Source: Strix aluco
Lineage: Eukaryota; Chordata; Aves; Strigiformes; Strigidae
Length of the DNA: 64,000 nt
Direction: 5' to 3'
NCBI RefSeq assembly: GCF_031877795.1
Contig: NC_133931.1
Coordinates: 129,680,621-129,744,620 of the forward strand
Position numbers and translations under genes: made by a program. The notes under the pieces are model-generated. The model was not told the origin of the DNA. It ran no database searches and saw nothing but the letters and a program-made list of their open reading frames with translations. Below are positions 29,776-44,615 of the stretch, piece by piece; the stretch's first letter is position 1; every line of letters starts with the position of its first letter.

Positions 29776-32700
29776 CTGAAAGAATAAAGAAATATTTTTA
29801 GCACGTGACTTGCTTTAATTAATGCGAATTTATATTTGTCATTGACAGCTGCCAACGTAGGGTGAAAACGTGGGGGTTTTTTTGAGACCTCACTTCTTCT
29901 GCCTCCATGTTTTATCCAGTCTGTGAGTGTACCTTTCAAGTTTCTACTAAAACTGATTAAAAAGGAGATAGATAAGACATATTTTTAAATACGCTACTTT
30001 TGAAAATTTAATTGCATCCTTTAACATCAATGAAATAACTTCCTCTCAACTAATACTATCCTATGAATTATATCATTAACCAATTAAGTTTTCACTATAA
30101 AGAACATACTTAAATAGCTGTTTAGAGAGACAAAACCAGAGTGAATGTCATGCAATTCATTAAAATATCACAAAATAAAAGATTAATTTTTATGGATATA
30201 AATTCAAAAGTAAATTTCTTGTATATTGTATATTGGAAACGTGCTCCTAGGTTTAAGTGGTCAAATAAATGACAATGGATTTATGAAGGTCTGTAAAGAA
30301 TGGGGTGTGAAACGGTACAGAATTTACCTTGAAGGAGAGGAATACTTCTGCTGCATAAATAAAGATATGTTCAGGAAAGAAACAAATTAATATGCTGAAT
30401 CTCCAAAGGGTTTCAGAAAAAACAGTGACTAAAAATACTTTCAGAGAGTGGTGGTACACACCTTTTCCTTCCAAAGTGCAATTTGAAATATTTCCACTCA
30501 TCATTTATAAAATACTATCCACCCATAGTGCTTAAGTAAAATATGAAATTCAGATTTGTATTACTATATGGCTGTATTGCCATCTTTGTGTTGAATTAGT
30601 AAGGTGTGATCAACAGTGCAATTTTCTGTTTAAAGTCCCAAGACATTCCAACAGATTACTGACAGATGATTAAGGATCCAACCAAGAATGAGGGCATCTG
30701 TGAAGATCAGGCCCCAGATGTTGCGTACCATTTTAGTTCAACAAGTGATAGATTACTTCAAGAAATGTAATTCAGACACACTGCAAACGGGGTCAACTGA
30801 TAGCCAGGCTGTCCCTCTCTTCTGGAGCACAGCTCTTGGAGTACAGGGCATGCTGTAAGCTTACAGTTATGGTTTCCAAAACTGTTCAACTAAGACCTGG
30901 TGACTTGACAAACCGTGCATATTCTCATGTTTTCACTGTCAGCCTTTGGTTATGGAGAAATGTCAGTTCTCATGCCTCTCTCTGCATACTCCTTTTCTTC
31001 TGCCTGATACAGAACAGCAGTGATAGCCAAAGACATCATTTCACTGTTGCTCTTCATAGGAGAAGACCTCTCCCATCTATACTGGGAGAACAAAGAGTAC
31101 TCAGCTATATTCCTTCCCCTCCCATTGCCCATATGCAGAAGCAGGTGGAGGATCTGGATCTCCTTTTGCTAACCATGAGTTAATTCTGAAAAATGGTGCT
31201 TTACAACTTGACATTCTCACATAGACAATAGAGTTCCATGTCACTGCCTATCTTGAGAGTCCACACCAAATACAGTAAGTAGATCCAAAGCACTGTGACA
31301 TTTCTCAGTTAGACATAATAATCTCTGCAGAAATCTGTGCCACCAAGAAAAAGAGCAGAGCAATAACTGGAAGAGATGCTGACCATCTTTGATGAACTAA
31401 ACATGCATTTTGTCTCCTTCATGTTTGCTGCCATTCAGGTCATGTCATACCAACTTACACTGCTAACTGCTTTGACAGGGACATTGTGAGAACAACTTCA
31501 TCAAGTCCAATTTGAAACTATACGACATCAGACTGAAACTGATGGGGTAAAATGCAGTAGCCTGTTACTTGTCCATAAAGGGCTTTATTTATTTTGATTC
31601 TGAATAAATCATAAATAATGGTATGTGCTGCTTCCCAGATATACATGATATTTACTAATTGCAACCTCTTTGACAAGACCATTTCAACTCATACACAGAG
31701 GTTTCTGTATTTTTTTAAGCTTTAAGGTATCCAGCAATTCTGATTTCTACAAAAAACCCAAAGCTTAACTTCACTCAGACAGGAGCATTTACTTCTGCTG
31801 TAAGCTCTGAGCCTCATTTTCAAAATGGTCAGTAGGCTACAATCCTAGTATTGTTTGTGGCAGCAGACACACTGCCTATCTTCCAAAGTCAGACAATATG
31901 ACAACCTTAGACATTGTTTTGAATGACTGCTTAAAATCATTAACATACAGTTACTCTGAGTATTTAATTCTGGCTCCAGCATTAGAATATCGGGGGCCTT
32001 TAAATGAACAAAATCTACACAATCAAATAATCCTATCCATGCAAATGGAAAGCTGATTTAATGTTTTAAAATGTACGCTGAACCTTGCGTTAATGCGAAA
32101 GCTTGGCGAAGTCAGCCTTGTTCACAAATCACCTTAGGCAGTGTCATGCCAAAACAAGTATGATTCTTGGGATTTTTAAGGGAGGTTTTTCCCATCGTTG
32201 CTGCTGTCTCAGATTCACTAAGGGCTGAAGCAAGAATTTAAATTCTTTTGAATATATAATTACACAACACAAGGTGACCTTCCAACATACTTTGATATTT
32301 CATCATAATGAAGTGTTATTAATTCATCTTTCAGCCTCCTATCCATCCCACCATCATGACTACAGCAGAATGCCAACTCCAGGCTAGGCACCACTAATGT
32401 AATGAAATTTGCCTCACGAATTTTGGCTGGAGGTTGGATTGGAATATTGGATGGATGATTGGGGAAGTAGATCCACTTAATCAGCAGTCGTATGAAGATC
32501 TCGTCTCACTTTTTGGCACTAGTTACTCTTTAGTAATGGCTTGCCAACACGGCAAGTCCAGTACACATAAAAACTTTCACCTCAAATTGATTGTTTTTTT
32601 AATTCTATTCTTAAAGGTGGACATCAGTTCTCCCAGTACCACTGAACTGGGAGCATACACAGCAGCCATAGAAATGTAAAATTTCACCTTTGTTCTTGGT

Positions 32701-33633
32701 ATTTTTCACTTAATTCACTCACCCACTCACTCCCTGAGGTTTATTTATACAAGCTCAATCCAGAAGTCCTTACTTGGGGATATGTTCTCCTCTCTGTGAT
32801 GATAATCTGTGTAAGACTGGTTAAACTCTGAGAGTCTGATTTTGTAGAATTCCTTCTTTTTCCCTCGGGAAAGGCATGGAGCTGGGTTTGTCTCCTGTGA
32901 TGTGAGTCAGTTCTCTGACTTCAAAGAACTCCTAAAATCTGTGTGTACGTGTGTCTCAGGAAAGTGGGATATTCCAATGGAGGTAGGGGCTATCCATGGG
33001 GATACAGTTGCCTTTGGTGTGGTTCCTTGATCCTTTCAACCCTCCCTGACTTTGCTTGCTACAAAATTCATGCTCTGAGGGCTCCAACACCAATGCTACT
33101 ACAAAACACACACTTGAGTAGAGAAGAAGATGGGATGAAAAGACTTACAGTGCACTTAAGACATTTTATTTCCCTATTTGTTCAAGTCTCATGTTACTGT
33201 GTCCCCATAATTTCCTATTTTTGTTGGTTGTTGCTTCTTTGATTTTTTAGGGAGAGGGGAAGAGGGAAATATTACAGGGAATTGGCAGGTGTCAGTCTTG
33301 TTTGATCACTCCTTCTCCAGGCCTTGGAGCTAGACTATTATCCACTGCCTCTGAAATGGTGCCCACTGAATGGAGGAAAACTCCCTTCATGTCTAATGTA
33401 GGACCAAAATGCCCTTAGCCTACAGATATGAAGATGAGTTGGAGGCACCATATTACTACACTCATGCTAAAACTCTTACTGAGTCAATAAGCATGTACCT
33501 TAGTTCCTGAGGTACAAAATGTGCAGCTGCACAATTAAATGGATATTAGCTATGAGTCTGTATTGTGACTATTTTCGCAGGATAAATCTATCTACCTTTT
33601 TATATGGCAGTCTGACACAAAGATGCATATAAA

Positions 33634-34229
33634 TCCTGGGCTGTGTGAGGAACAGCGTTGCCAGCAGGTCCAAGGAGGTGATCCTTACCCAACTCAGCAC
33701 TGGTGAGACCATACCTGGAGTACTGAGTCCGATTCAGAGTTCCCCAGTACAAGAGAGACATGGTCATACTGGTGAGATGCCACCAAAGGGCCATGAAGTT
33801 GATTAAGGGACTGGAGCATCTGACATATGAGGAAAGGCTGAGGGAGCTGGGACTGTTTAGTCTACAGAAGAGAAAGCTCAGGGGGCAATCTTCTTAACAT
33901 ATATATAAATACTTTAAGGGAGGGTGCAAAGAAGATGTAGCCAGGCCCTTTTCAGTGTCACTCAGTGACAAGACAACAGGCAATGGGCACAAATGGAAGC
34001 ACAGGTGGCTCCCTCTGAACATCACAAAATACTTCTTTAATGTGAGGGTGACCAAGCACTGGCACTCCACAAAGAGATTGTGGAGCCTCCCACCTTGGAA
34101 ATACTCAAAAGTCATCTGGACATGGCCCTGGGCAACCAGTTCTAGGTGTCCCTGCTTGAGCAGGGGGGTTGGACCAGATGACCTCCGTAGCTGCCTTCCA
34201 ACCTCAACCATTCTGTGATTCTGTGATAA
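33634..34229 (+). mobile_element. CR1 LINE fragment, 3' portion, plus strand
   Basis: About 600 bases match the 3' part of an avian CR1 non-LTR retrotransposon. It includes the 'CCTGGAGTACTG' and 'AAAGGCTGAGGGAGCTGGG' reverse-transcriptase-end blocks, the 'TTCTTTAATGTGAGGGTGACC' region, the 'GGTTGGACCAGATGACCTCC' block and the terminal CCATTCTGTGATTCTGTGAT octamer repeat. The open frame is broken and the copy is 5'-truncated, as nearly all genomic CR1 copies are. It sits antisense to CDK6 inside its large intron. The 5' edge is approximate. CR1 does not leave typical target-site duplications. Confidence 0.93.
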
Positions 34230-37200
34230 TACAGAAATAAAATTATAGATCATGACATAAGGTTACAATGTAAAACCTCACAAATCCTGAAGAAGTTACC
34301 ATCTGTTTATAGTTTAGAAGGACTTGCACCACTAATCTGGCTGAAAGGCTCTCATGTTTATATTAGCTGAACAAATTAGATTTCACCACTCACCAACTTT
34401 AGGCTCTCTGCTCTTGACTGAAGGAATATACTCAGCTCATGTTGGTGCTTCATGCTGAGTTTCACCTTCACTGAATATTCTATGTATCTGAACTGGATAT
34501 CAGTGTCTGAAAGGTTGAGTACTTTATTTTATAGACACTGTGTTTCATGTCTGTGTTACTCAGTAAAAACTGAGATATAAACACTTCCTAATCAAGTCTC
34601 TATGAAAAAATTTTTACTGGTGCAACTCCACAGACATGCCAAAGAAATTCTAAAAGTATTGTATGCAATGACAATGCAATGACACCCAAGAGATAAATGA
34701 GGTTTAACTGTAAACTGGCCACATTACTTCTAGACTTTACTTTCAGCAAGCAAAGAGGGTCTGTAACTTTTCATAAGAAAAGTTAGAATTTTCATACAGA
34801 TTAAAATGAAGGGTATTGATAAACACTGCTCTAGTCTACACTGCAGTGCAGACACAAGTTAAAAAATAGTCTAATAAAACCACATGCATTGAGGCACAGG
34901 ACAAGATTTCTGCAGGTTTCTTGATAGTGGCTGATATTTCGAACCAGTTAGTGACATTCTGATTTGAAACTATCTTTCAGTTTCTGACATTGAGTTATAA
35001 AACTACAGGTAAAATGGATACATGGAAGAAAGGTCAGGTGAAGAAAAACAGTATTGAAGCGGGAAAAAAGGTCAAGAAATTATCTAAGCGAAACATATTA
35101 CGGATCTCTCATGACAATTTTAGAGTTGGCAGTACCTCCAAGGCTAGACAAGTCTTGTACCTTTCCAGATATGTAAGAAATAACTTCCAAAATAACTATC
35201 TGGATTCTTTCTGCTAGACCATTTGCTCTGTGTGCTGACAACAGCAGTTGGGAATCCCATTCCCTCCCTTGTTATCACAGAAAACCAAGAAGGATAATCT
35301 CTTGATTACTGACTTGAATATATACAATATTCTCAGAGAAAAGTCTGTTTATTGGCAATCCACATCTACTCAGTGAAGTCATACAAGAACTCCCTAAAAT
35401 GAAAAGAGCATCATGGGTGGAAAAGGTACAACTTGCTTTTTGGGCAAGTAGGGCTTAGTCTGGTTGAAGAGATGGCAAGGAGAAGTGTTGGGAAGAAGAG
35501 CAGTGATTTCAGAACAGGTAGCTGCTGCTTGGAAGGCAACAGACAAGATGGGGGAGGTGTTGAAAGAAAAAGTCTATGATAATTTGTCATAGTGGAGAGA
35601 AAAACATAAAGGGAAAGAATATAGCAGCAGTTCATGGAAGTGGTACAAGGAATTTTAGAAGCTTGTAACGTTGTAGTAGTTAAGTCTAGGAGTTTGTATG
35701 TCTGTGTGTGTAAGAGCAACAAGGTGATGGTGAAGAAACTAAAAAAGCTAAAGCCAAGAAACATTTGCCAAGGAATTCTGCATCGTGCCATGGGAAACCT
35801 GCCAAGTTACATAGTCTGTGACTCAGAGATATATTTAAATGATGGTTTTTTTCTTTTCATATTAAAAAATGTGAATAGCTGGCAAATAATTTTGTCAGAT
35901 TCTTAGTTACTTGTTATGAAGAAAATATTTTCATTTTTAGAATTAAAAACAAGTAAAATCTAAAACTAGAATTATGAAATGGCTAGAAATAACATGATCT
36001 GGACTGTTCTGTGGAAACCTTTATTCAGAGGGATTATTTCTGAGCTGCTTCCTCACTCTTGTTCCCACCACTGCTTCTCTTTGACAGATCCACTGGACAA
36101 GTCTATGCTGCAGGAATGAAAAGAAAAACTAAGGCAAGACAAAAGGAAAAAATATGTATCACTGTTTAAAGTTGAAGATCATTGGCTCTTTTGATAGGTA
36201 AAATGAATATGGTACAGCATAAAACTTTACTCTGAAAACAGGCCACAGCTGACAACATTGCACGCTCTGGACAGTTACCCACTTCCAGTCACAAGTGACT
36301 TGCCTCAGCTGTTGTGCAATTCAGAGTTCTCATTTCAAATGTAACATTTTTTGTACTTCTCCCTCTTCTTTCCCTTTAATAATATCTTTGTGTGGGTGGA
36401 TGCCAGACACAGCATAGGAAGAAGTTACTTCATGTAGAACTTATTATACTTCTCACAAACTGCTCAAAACTTTTAATAAACTTCTCTTCTCCTACATATA
36501 AGAAGATGACATAGATAAGCATTACAACTGGGGAAATACTCTTCAGTTACAATCTGACAGAAAACATATCAGCCATCTTGAGTGTCTCATTTTAGTCTTT
36601 AACAGACCAATTACTCGAACTCTATCATTCTTCAAGTAGGATAGTACTGCAATCATGAGTAACATCCCTAAGATCACTGGGGCTGTGTCAGGATTAAACT
36701 ATTATTAGAAACAGATCTAATGCATCAAAAGAATTGCAATAATTATTATTTTTTCTGGAGTTTCTCATGTCATCTAGTAGACAGAAGCAGATAAAGGAAA
36801 ACACATAGTTTCTGAAAAACTACTGCAAACTTCCAGTGCTACAGCATGTTGTTTACTCCCTGCTGGTATTTAAAATGAAGTAACTGAATTCTAAAACTAA
36901 AGATAATATTCTGACCCCAAAATGCACATACAGTCTATTTCCTAAGAAACATATGGGATTTCTGCCTGAGCTGAGAAAGCAAGGTGCTTTCTGAGCTGTG
37001 TGTAGATACAAGCCAACAAGGGAAAGACCCAGCTGGTACAGCAAGCTTCTAGGACACTGTTCATGTACAGGTCCAGAGCTGCTAGAAATGTGTCTGGAAG
37101 CTGCAAGCCACTGGTGTGGTGCAAGAGGAGGTAAAAGGTAAAATAGAAAAGAATATTAATAGGGAGAGAGAACACTAAAAAAGATTAGGCATCGTTTTGG

Positions 37201-37833
37201 CAATCCACTTTGGGGTTAAGATTGCTCATCAGATGAATGTTTCCTGGTGTGGGTTTTCATCATGTAAAGTTTGCAATGCTTTGCTGCAAATGATTGTTTT
37301 ACATGGAGATGCTGGACTTTCTGAGGGTTTTAACATACAGGTTGGCAACCTGGGAAGAGCCAGAGTTGTAAAGTGGACCAGTCACAAGAAATTTGCAGAT
37401 GGATATCCATGTTCCCTCTGCATGCATAACTGAGAGGGAAACATTAGTAAAAGTGAAACCAAACAGAGGCACTCTGTAAAGCTTTATGACCAAAGCACGG
37501 CCAGACTACTGTGTAGATTCAGTTGTTGATTAAAAATGCAGCAAAAGGAAAGAGAAAGAGCATACATGAGGGAAAATATAAGCATCTTCAAAGCTCCCTT
37601 AGGAACTGAGCAAAAGAAGATCCTTTTCTGGGTGCTTAACATTTACTTGACACCTTTCATGTAAGCATCATGTTTCAAGGTCTCAGGTGGCCTTGGAGCA
37701 GAATGATGGGTCTTGTCCCCCACTACTGACATAAAAGGGAGCTTTATCACAGACGTCAATGACCCCAGGATCAAGCCAAGTGAGATCTGGTTTCACAACC
37801 TCTTACAAGAAAAAAAAGGTGCTTCAACAGAAG

Positions 37834-37895
37834 GACACACACACACACACAGAGACACAGACACAGACAGAGACACACACAGACACACAGACACT
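37834..37895. repeat. Imperfect (CA)n/(GACA)n microsatellite
   Basis: About 62 bases of CA dinucleotides interspersed with AGACAC and GACAGA units in the CDK6 intron. Compound structure; likely length-polymorphic. Confidence 0.95.
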
Positions 37896-39903
37896 TTGAC
37901 CAGAATATGCTCTAGTGTCAGCAGATCTCATCAGTTCCTGGGCAGAACTACTTCAGCATCCATCACTTAACACTACTTTTTGAAATGGAACAGCCTTGAT
38001 AGGTTGAAGGTCCTTCACTTATTCCCTCAGCACACACGTCAATTCTCTTATCTGTGGACATTTGCTTCTCCAGAAGATTTGTAGGTTTATTTCACCAGGG
38101 CTTTAAGAGTTGTTATCTCAGCTCAGGGAGCATGACATAACAGTGGCATTTTGAAAACAGTCACAACATTTGAAGCAACTTCTGGAAATACATACACAAC
38201 TGACCTTGGAAAAAAGGAAAGGAAAAAAACCGTATGGTCTTTGCTTGGAGTGGCAAAAGGAGCATTCCTCTTGTTTGTACTGACAGTTCTACCAGCAATA
38301 TGATTTAACCATTTGTGTGTTAAACACCCACCCCATCACTGCACACAGCTGAATTACATCTATCTTGTCAGTCAGCAGTTTGAAGTTTAATTATATAACT
38401 AAACTGCAGACATCTGCATTTTTATAGCATCCTGGAAGAACTGCTGGTATGACAAATACAATATGATCGTTCTTTTCCCGTGATCACTTATTAAGTTTTC
38501 TATATTCTCTTTCTCATGAATCTATTCCATAAACTCTTTCTAAACTTGCACTCTCTAAAACTGCCATGCTTCTTTGGTCTTCTTGTGCAACTCAGTTTTA
38601 GGGTTTGAAGGCAGTAACTGAACTATGGATTAGATAAAGGCTGTCCTATGTGTGTGGATAGGAGCCAAGAGGGCTCCTTCCTCTTTAGTTCACTCACATA
38701 GCAATGGGACAAATCAGTGTGCAGGATGCTGTGCGCAGGCAGTGCGTGTGTGTCTGTGCAGAGCTCAGGAAAATCCTCACCTCCAGGTGTTTGTGTCTGT
38801 GAACAAATTTGCCCATATCTTCCTTGAAAAGACCTAAATTCTCCTTCCAGAGCATGCCAGAGCTGTTTTTTACCACAGCTTTTGTTTAACTCAGAATTTA
38901 CTCCTCACTTAAAAACCAAGCAGATGGCACTCCAAAAGGACACATTTTAGTCAGAGCATGAAGGTGCTCTTTAATGCTGTATTTTATGATAATGTATATC
39001 GCAGCAAAAGACCTATTTTCAAGGTAAGCAACAGAAGTCTGTTCCTAGTCTTTATCGTTTACCCAAATGAAATGAAAGCCATCTTCTACATGAACTAACT
39101 ACGCCTTTATCCTGTATGAAATTTCATTGTGAAAATCTATTCAAATCACTGTTTTCAGAGATACAGAATTAATTTTTTGTAGTTCCACAACTTTTCTTGC
39201 AATGCCAAGATGACTCTGAGAAAGCTCATCAGCTGACATTTACCTTCTTTACTGGTCTAAAAAACCCTTTTAAAATGGACTTTGCTCTGAGAGTCCCTCT
39301 AATGCTGGAACTAGTTTTAATCAAGGGGATATGTTACAGATTTTCAAGTCAGAGGTCCTCTAATTAAAATCCAATTCACGTTCCACAAACTGATTATATT
39401 TTCAATCAGATTGCTTTCCCAGTAAAGCTTTAAACAAAAAGATTTTGTGCTATTAGGTTGATTTATCTTGGAATAAAAACTCTTTTTAAACACATGTGTA
39501 ACAGTGTTGTCATTCTTGTATCAGCTGAAAGTCTATGAACACCTAATTATTGCCTGAAGGAAACTAACTCCTACCTAATTCTGATTCTTCTGTATCAAAG
39601 GAGAAGCAAGTTAATGTAAAGGGAATACATATACTACACATACTGGTTCACTCAATCTGCCCAAAGATACTTAGCAAATTAACATCCAAGTATGTGTTCC
39701 CAGGTTTTCTAGGGTTTCATTTCTTTCTCAATAATGCTAAGCAAGAAGCTTCACAGACTAAAGTTATACTCTATAGATAAAAGAGCTTATACTCTAAATA
39801 TGTAATATAAAATCATGAGAAAGGACAGTTATAAATGATGCATTAGTTCCATCATTATGAGTCACACAGAAGATGGTATATCTATTTGACTAAATTACTT
39901 GTC

Positions 39904-39927
39904 TTTTTTTTTTTTTTTTTTTTTTTT
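39904..39927. repeat. 24-base T homopolymer
   Basis: An uninterrupted run of 24 T on the plus strand in the CDK6 intron. It could be the A-tail of a minus-strand retro-insertion, but no body with recognisable identity lies to its right. Confidence 0.97.
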
Positions 39928-42900
39928 AAATTCTAGAGCTAGGAAGAGTAAGGCAGAAAAACAAATATCCAACTATAAAAGCATCAGAAAAAAAGTCTGA
40001 AAGACAAAATCTTTTCTGTCACCTGCAGTAGTACAGTGACAGAGTGATAATGAGGTAACAGAGGCTGCGCATAGGCACTCTCCAAGACTTCAGACAAGAG
40101 AGCTCCAATAGATGTCAAATTTCCATATTTGAAGGGAAACATAGAATTCAAAATGTTCTACACAATCTAGGACATAAAATTCTCAATACAGGATAAAATC
40201 CAAGACAAAGGGATTTATTTTTTTTTTTTTCTCTGGGATATAAGCTAAGAGAGAGAATCCTTGGGTTTTCTCTCCAACTGGGCTTGAGCTGCTCCTATGT
40301 GGTATTGAGTACATTTTGATCTATGATCACTTCTGTTGTCCCCATATTAGGTGTTACTGGCATCTGTTGCACTAAGCCTCTTTAAATTTTCAGATAAACC
40401 TGAAACATCAGAAGAAGTGCCGCTCCCCTGCAACTAATATGTCTCATCACCTTCAGCTGTAATAAAACTCTCTTGGTCAGAAAAAAAATCTCTGAAAGGG
40501 GATTACAACCTTTCAGACAAGAAAGGCAGGGAAAACATTTCAGTACTAAACAGTAAACTGTTATGTGAGCAGAGGTGAAATTTCAACTTCAAACTTCTCC
40601 AGCTGCTGAGTCTGAGTGTCAAAAGACATGAAAGTGGATTAGAAGGATGGTGTGAAGAAAATACTTTAATTTTTAGCAGCTGTGCTGGCTTACAATGAAT
40701 TCATAAACACCTGCGGAAAAACTTGCGATAAGCATTTAAGGTAGAAAGCATGTATAGCAACCATGCAAAGAAAACTGATACAGTTTTCAAAGGCCAGTTA
40801 AACTAGATATAACTTTGCCCTAAGCAATACTTTGTCCCATGCAATATACTCTGCTACTCAGACTGGAGAAGCTGCAAGATTTACAATCACTGCCCATGAC
40901 AGTGCATAGCAATCTGAGTCCACCTATTAAGAGCTCTCCAGTTACTTATCCTGTGCAGCTATTAGGGATTTCATCTGAAATCTTTTTTTCCCACTTGAAT
41001 CCTGACCAAAAGAAAAGAGTTTAATTTCTTATATTAAAGAGAAAAAACAAAAAAGAACTTCCAGGTCACAACACTGCTCAGAGACCACCCTCCCCTATGC
41101 AACTGCAGCGTTAACACACTTCATGCTGTAGATTTGTGTGTTTCAAAGCTCCCCAAAATAATTTTGGGACAATTTTTATGCTGTTATCTCTGCTTTGCCA
41201 TTACTGAGCCATAGCTCTGCTTCTGTGTTGTCCATGGCACAACTCTGTTGGCTTCTGGCATTATTTTAATACAACTCTGTCTTTACAGAATGCATGTTTC
41301 CTCAGTCTCTGAAGTACTGAGCATCTGTAGTTGCTTGAGCCACCCCACATCTTGAACTTCTTGAACTTTTCAGTCCCCACATCACCAGATTGTTGACCAC
41401 CTTCATGTCCACTACAGGCGGTTCCCCAAGATCCAGATGGAGTTGGCTGTCATTTCTGAAAAAAATCTGATTTGCTCAGAATTAAAAAACCAGAATCCTC
41501 TTCTGGAGTAAGTCAATAACCAAGTAAAAGCTTCCTTCCATGGTAAGCCATTTTATGCCTTGCTTTTCATATTGTTGTGGCTGGAGTCTTTGCCAAAAAT
41601 TGGGAGTTCATCAAAAAGTCTGGGCCCTCTTTAAGGTCTAGGAGATGAGCAACACCTACCTTTCCTTTTGCAATTACTTTCCAGGAAAGGAAAACTGATT
41701 CCAAGACAGGAGAGAAGCAAGCAAGCCTGTTTCTGTTCCTGAGTGGGTAGGACACCCAGCCAGGATACAGTTCTGACTTTGTACATACACTCTTTCATTG
41801 CTAATGATCTGATGAGATTTAGTTGTAACTGAGTATCTTCATCCTTACAGCGGCAGAGTATGATTCATCACTGCCAAACAGATTTAATTTAACAGCTACA
41901 GATAGGAACATTTCTGAAAAATCTCTTGCTACATACACTTCTTTAGATGCTGAAGGCTTGCACTCCAATTATTTGGATATAAAGAGCACTTAAAAAAATT
42001 ATTCAGTTGTATAGAACAGTTGTATGCTGTACTGACATAATAATAAAACCTGTTTCGTGGACATAATTTAATAAAAAAGAAATCTGATAATTCACTATAG
42101 TTGGTCAAATTCTGGATGATATAGCTGATTGAGTCATTTATCTTTAGGTAACTGATTCAGACTCAGTCAAAATCAATAGTAACCGAATCTTCACGCCAAT
42201 TTACTCCTGCTCAGTAGAATAAATTAGTGGAAATGAAGTAATTCCTTGGATGAAATTATTATTTGACAAATGTCTATATTCCAAAAGCACTTATTACTCA
42301 CAAACGTGGATCTGTTAGGAGAGAAGCTATGGATATGGAGAATATTTAAGTAAAAGAAGAAATACTGCATCAGAGATTGTCTTAGAGTTGCTTCCGGATG
42401 GTATGCGTTCAGAACATCTATAAAAGGAAAGCGGGGCACATTATGCATGAGTTTCTGGAAGAAGTCATATGGTTTGACCATGCATAGCCAGACTGCTGTT
42501 TCCTCAAAGACTGCAAAGCGTCAAGCATGCTGCCAACATAAGAGGGCAGCCAGGCATGTCACATGCTGACATCAAGAGCTCTCAACTTGTCAAATCCTGG
42601 CTCTGTCTCTAGCAGAGTCAGCATACCATGGTGGCTGTGTCTCACATGGACTCATCTGTACAGGGCCAGCATGTCAGCAAGTCAAGCAGAGCATGCAAGT
42701 GAATGTGATGGCCATGCCACAGGTGTTATGCAAACAAAAATTAGGAGCAAGGCAACAACATGTGTATTCATATCACAAGGCAAACTGTGGCTTCAAAGGA
42801 AGAAGGGACAGGAACTAGGGTGAGCTGTATCCTGCCATGCTTCTTCTCTATTTTTTAGTACACAGCCAACACCAGGACCCTGAGGACTGATGGCAAGGGA

Positions 42901-44489
42901 AGCTCCAGCTATGTGTGGGAACCATGTGTGCTGCTCCGTGGCAATCAGCATGCACATGCAGGAGAGGCTGTGGCCACCTCCCTTCCTCCCCAAATTAGGA
43001 CTCTATCTAGGTCTTCGACATCTGCAACTGCAGCCAAAGAACAGACTCCCAGACCAGTTGGCAAGTGCTCTGCAGTGGTCTGAACCCTGTGGCATAGGTA
43101 AGCTTTTCCACAAAGGCAGCGGGGAACTGCCTCTGGGCACTGCAGTTCCCTTAGAGAAATGGTTTTCCAGAAATCTAAATATCAAACTTCCTCTTGCTGT
43201 CTCTTTGACATTTTGAGCTCTCCTCTCACAGCCAATTATTTACTCGTACAAAGTAGTACAACATTTCAGAAAGCTGTGATGTTTTGCTCTGCTGTCCTTA
43301 GCTGTTTTTAAACTGTCATCCATTCCTTCAGGTGCACTTTCCACTTCTCCTATGCAGATTTATGATTTTTTTAAGATGTAAAGTACGTCTAACAGCTTTG
43401 GTGAGCACCTACATATGGAGAAGTGCTAGTGCAAAGCTGCTGAGAAGAAAAGACACATAGGCGAGACAGGTTTGTCTTATACACTTCTTAACTATTACAT
43501 ACTGGTTTTATGACCGAACAATGGTAGCTAATGATTAGATTTCTTTTCTGGGCAATCAAATGCAGAAAACTCAGTAAAGCTGCCCAGATCAAAATTTCTG
43601 ACTAGACACTCAATTTGGAAAAAACCCCACACCTGGGAGCTCAGCAACATGAGCCACTGTTAAAATCCAGTCTTTCCCCCTGCTCTCCAGAGTGCACCAA
43701 TGTCCAGGAAAGGATCCCATACACCCACTTGGAGTTTAAATACCTTTTTGTAGCCATTTTCTTATGAAAGAGAAAAGTAAATAAAAACAATGTTTAGTTC
43801 TATTACGAGTCAAACAAAAGTACACAGAGCTTCCCCCGGCCAAACTCTAGGCAAAAAGCAAAGCCTCTCTCAGCCAAGTTCCTGAAGAGGGAAGCTTGTG
43901 AAAGAGCCAGGAGACCCTTTCAAAAGGAAAGTCTTTGGGCAGCGTACAGCTGGCTAGCCCTCTCCGGGTTGGAGAGGAAGGGGCACGGGTAGCATTGCCC
44001 TGCTTCTCTCCTGTTCTCTGGCTGGTGGAGTGACCACTGAAAGCCAACTGCAGCTGGGGATACTACCAAAGCAACCCTCAGGCTGCTCTGGCTTATCCAG
44101 GGAATGAACTTGTCTTTGAGATGCTCCAAAAGACACAAAGGTGATGCACCTTCACATTGACTGGCCGGCAGCTGTGTCGAGCACAGCTCAGCATGAGGGA
44201 CCCAGGAATTTCTGCTGCCAGCTGCATTTCCAAATATCCGTTACAAATGCTATGATGTTAATACCAAGGACTTAGAAATATCTACATCATGACTGACATG
44301 TTGTGGTCTTTCTCCTAGCCACAAGGTCTTTTCCTCTGACCTCTGGCCAGCCTAATTCAGATTGTCACAGACCGGAATATCACCCCTCTAAGGAATGTAT
44401 ATTTTTTCAAGGATGACGTGTTCAGGAGGATTTCAGACTAGTGCTGTGCCACCTGCACATGAAGAAGGTATGGGAAGCTTTCCAGAAGG

Positions 44490-44615
44490 GGAGTGCTCTC
44501 GTGAGCTCCCGCTGGGCTTGAGCTTGTGCAGCTGCCGGCTGCCAGCCCAGAGCCACCCGGCCCCAGTTCCTTGGGCACTGCCTGGCCTGACATGACCCCG
44601 CACCTGAAGTTAACA
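44490..44615. other. GC-rich, CpG-containing patch in the CDK6 intron
   Basis: A short patch with several CpGs and higher GC than the surrounding intron, rich in CAGCTG-type words. No coding signal is recognised. It may be a regulatory element or a repeat relic. Confidence 0.3.

Noticed and set aside
30836..31183. 115-codon plus-strand frame in the CDK6 intron
   Set aside because: No recognisable similarity, no splice context and normal intronic composition; a chance frame.
33894..34253. 119-codon minus-strand frame
   Set aside because: It is the antisense of the CR1 copy, not a gene.
39904..39927. T-run as the tail of a processed pseudogene
   Set aside because: No recognisable gene body, poly(A) signal or target-site duplication lies beside it.
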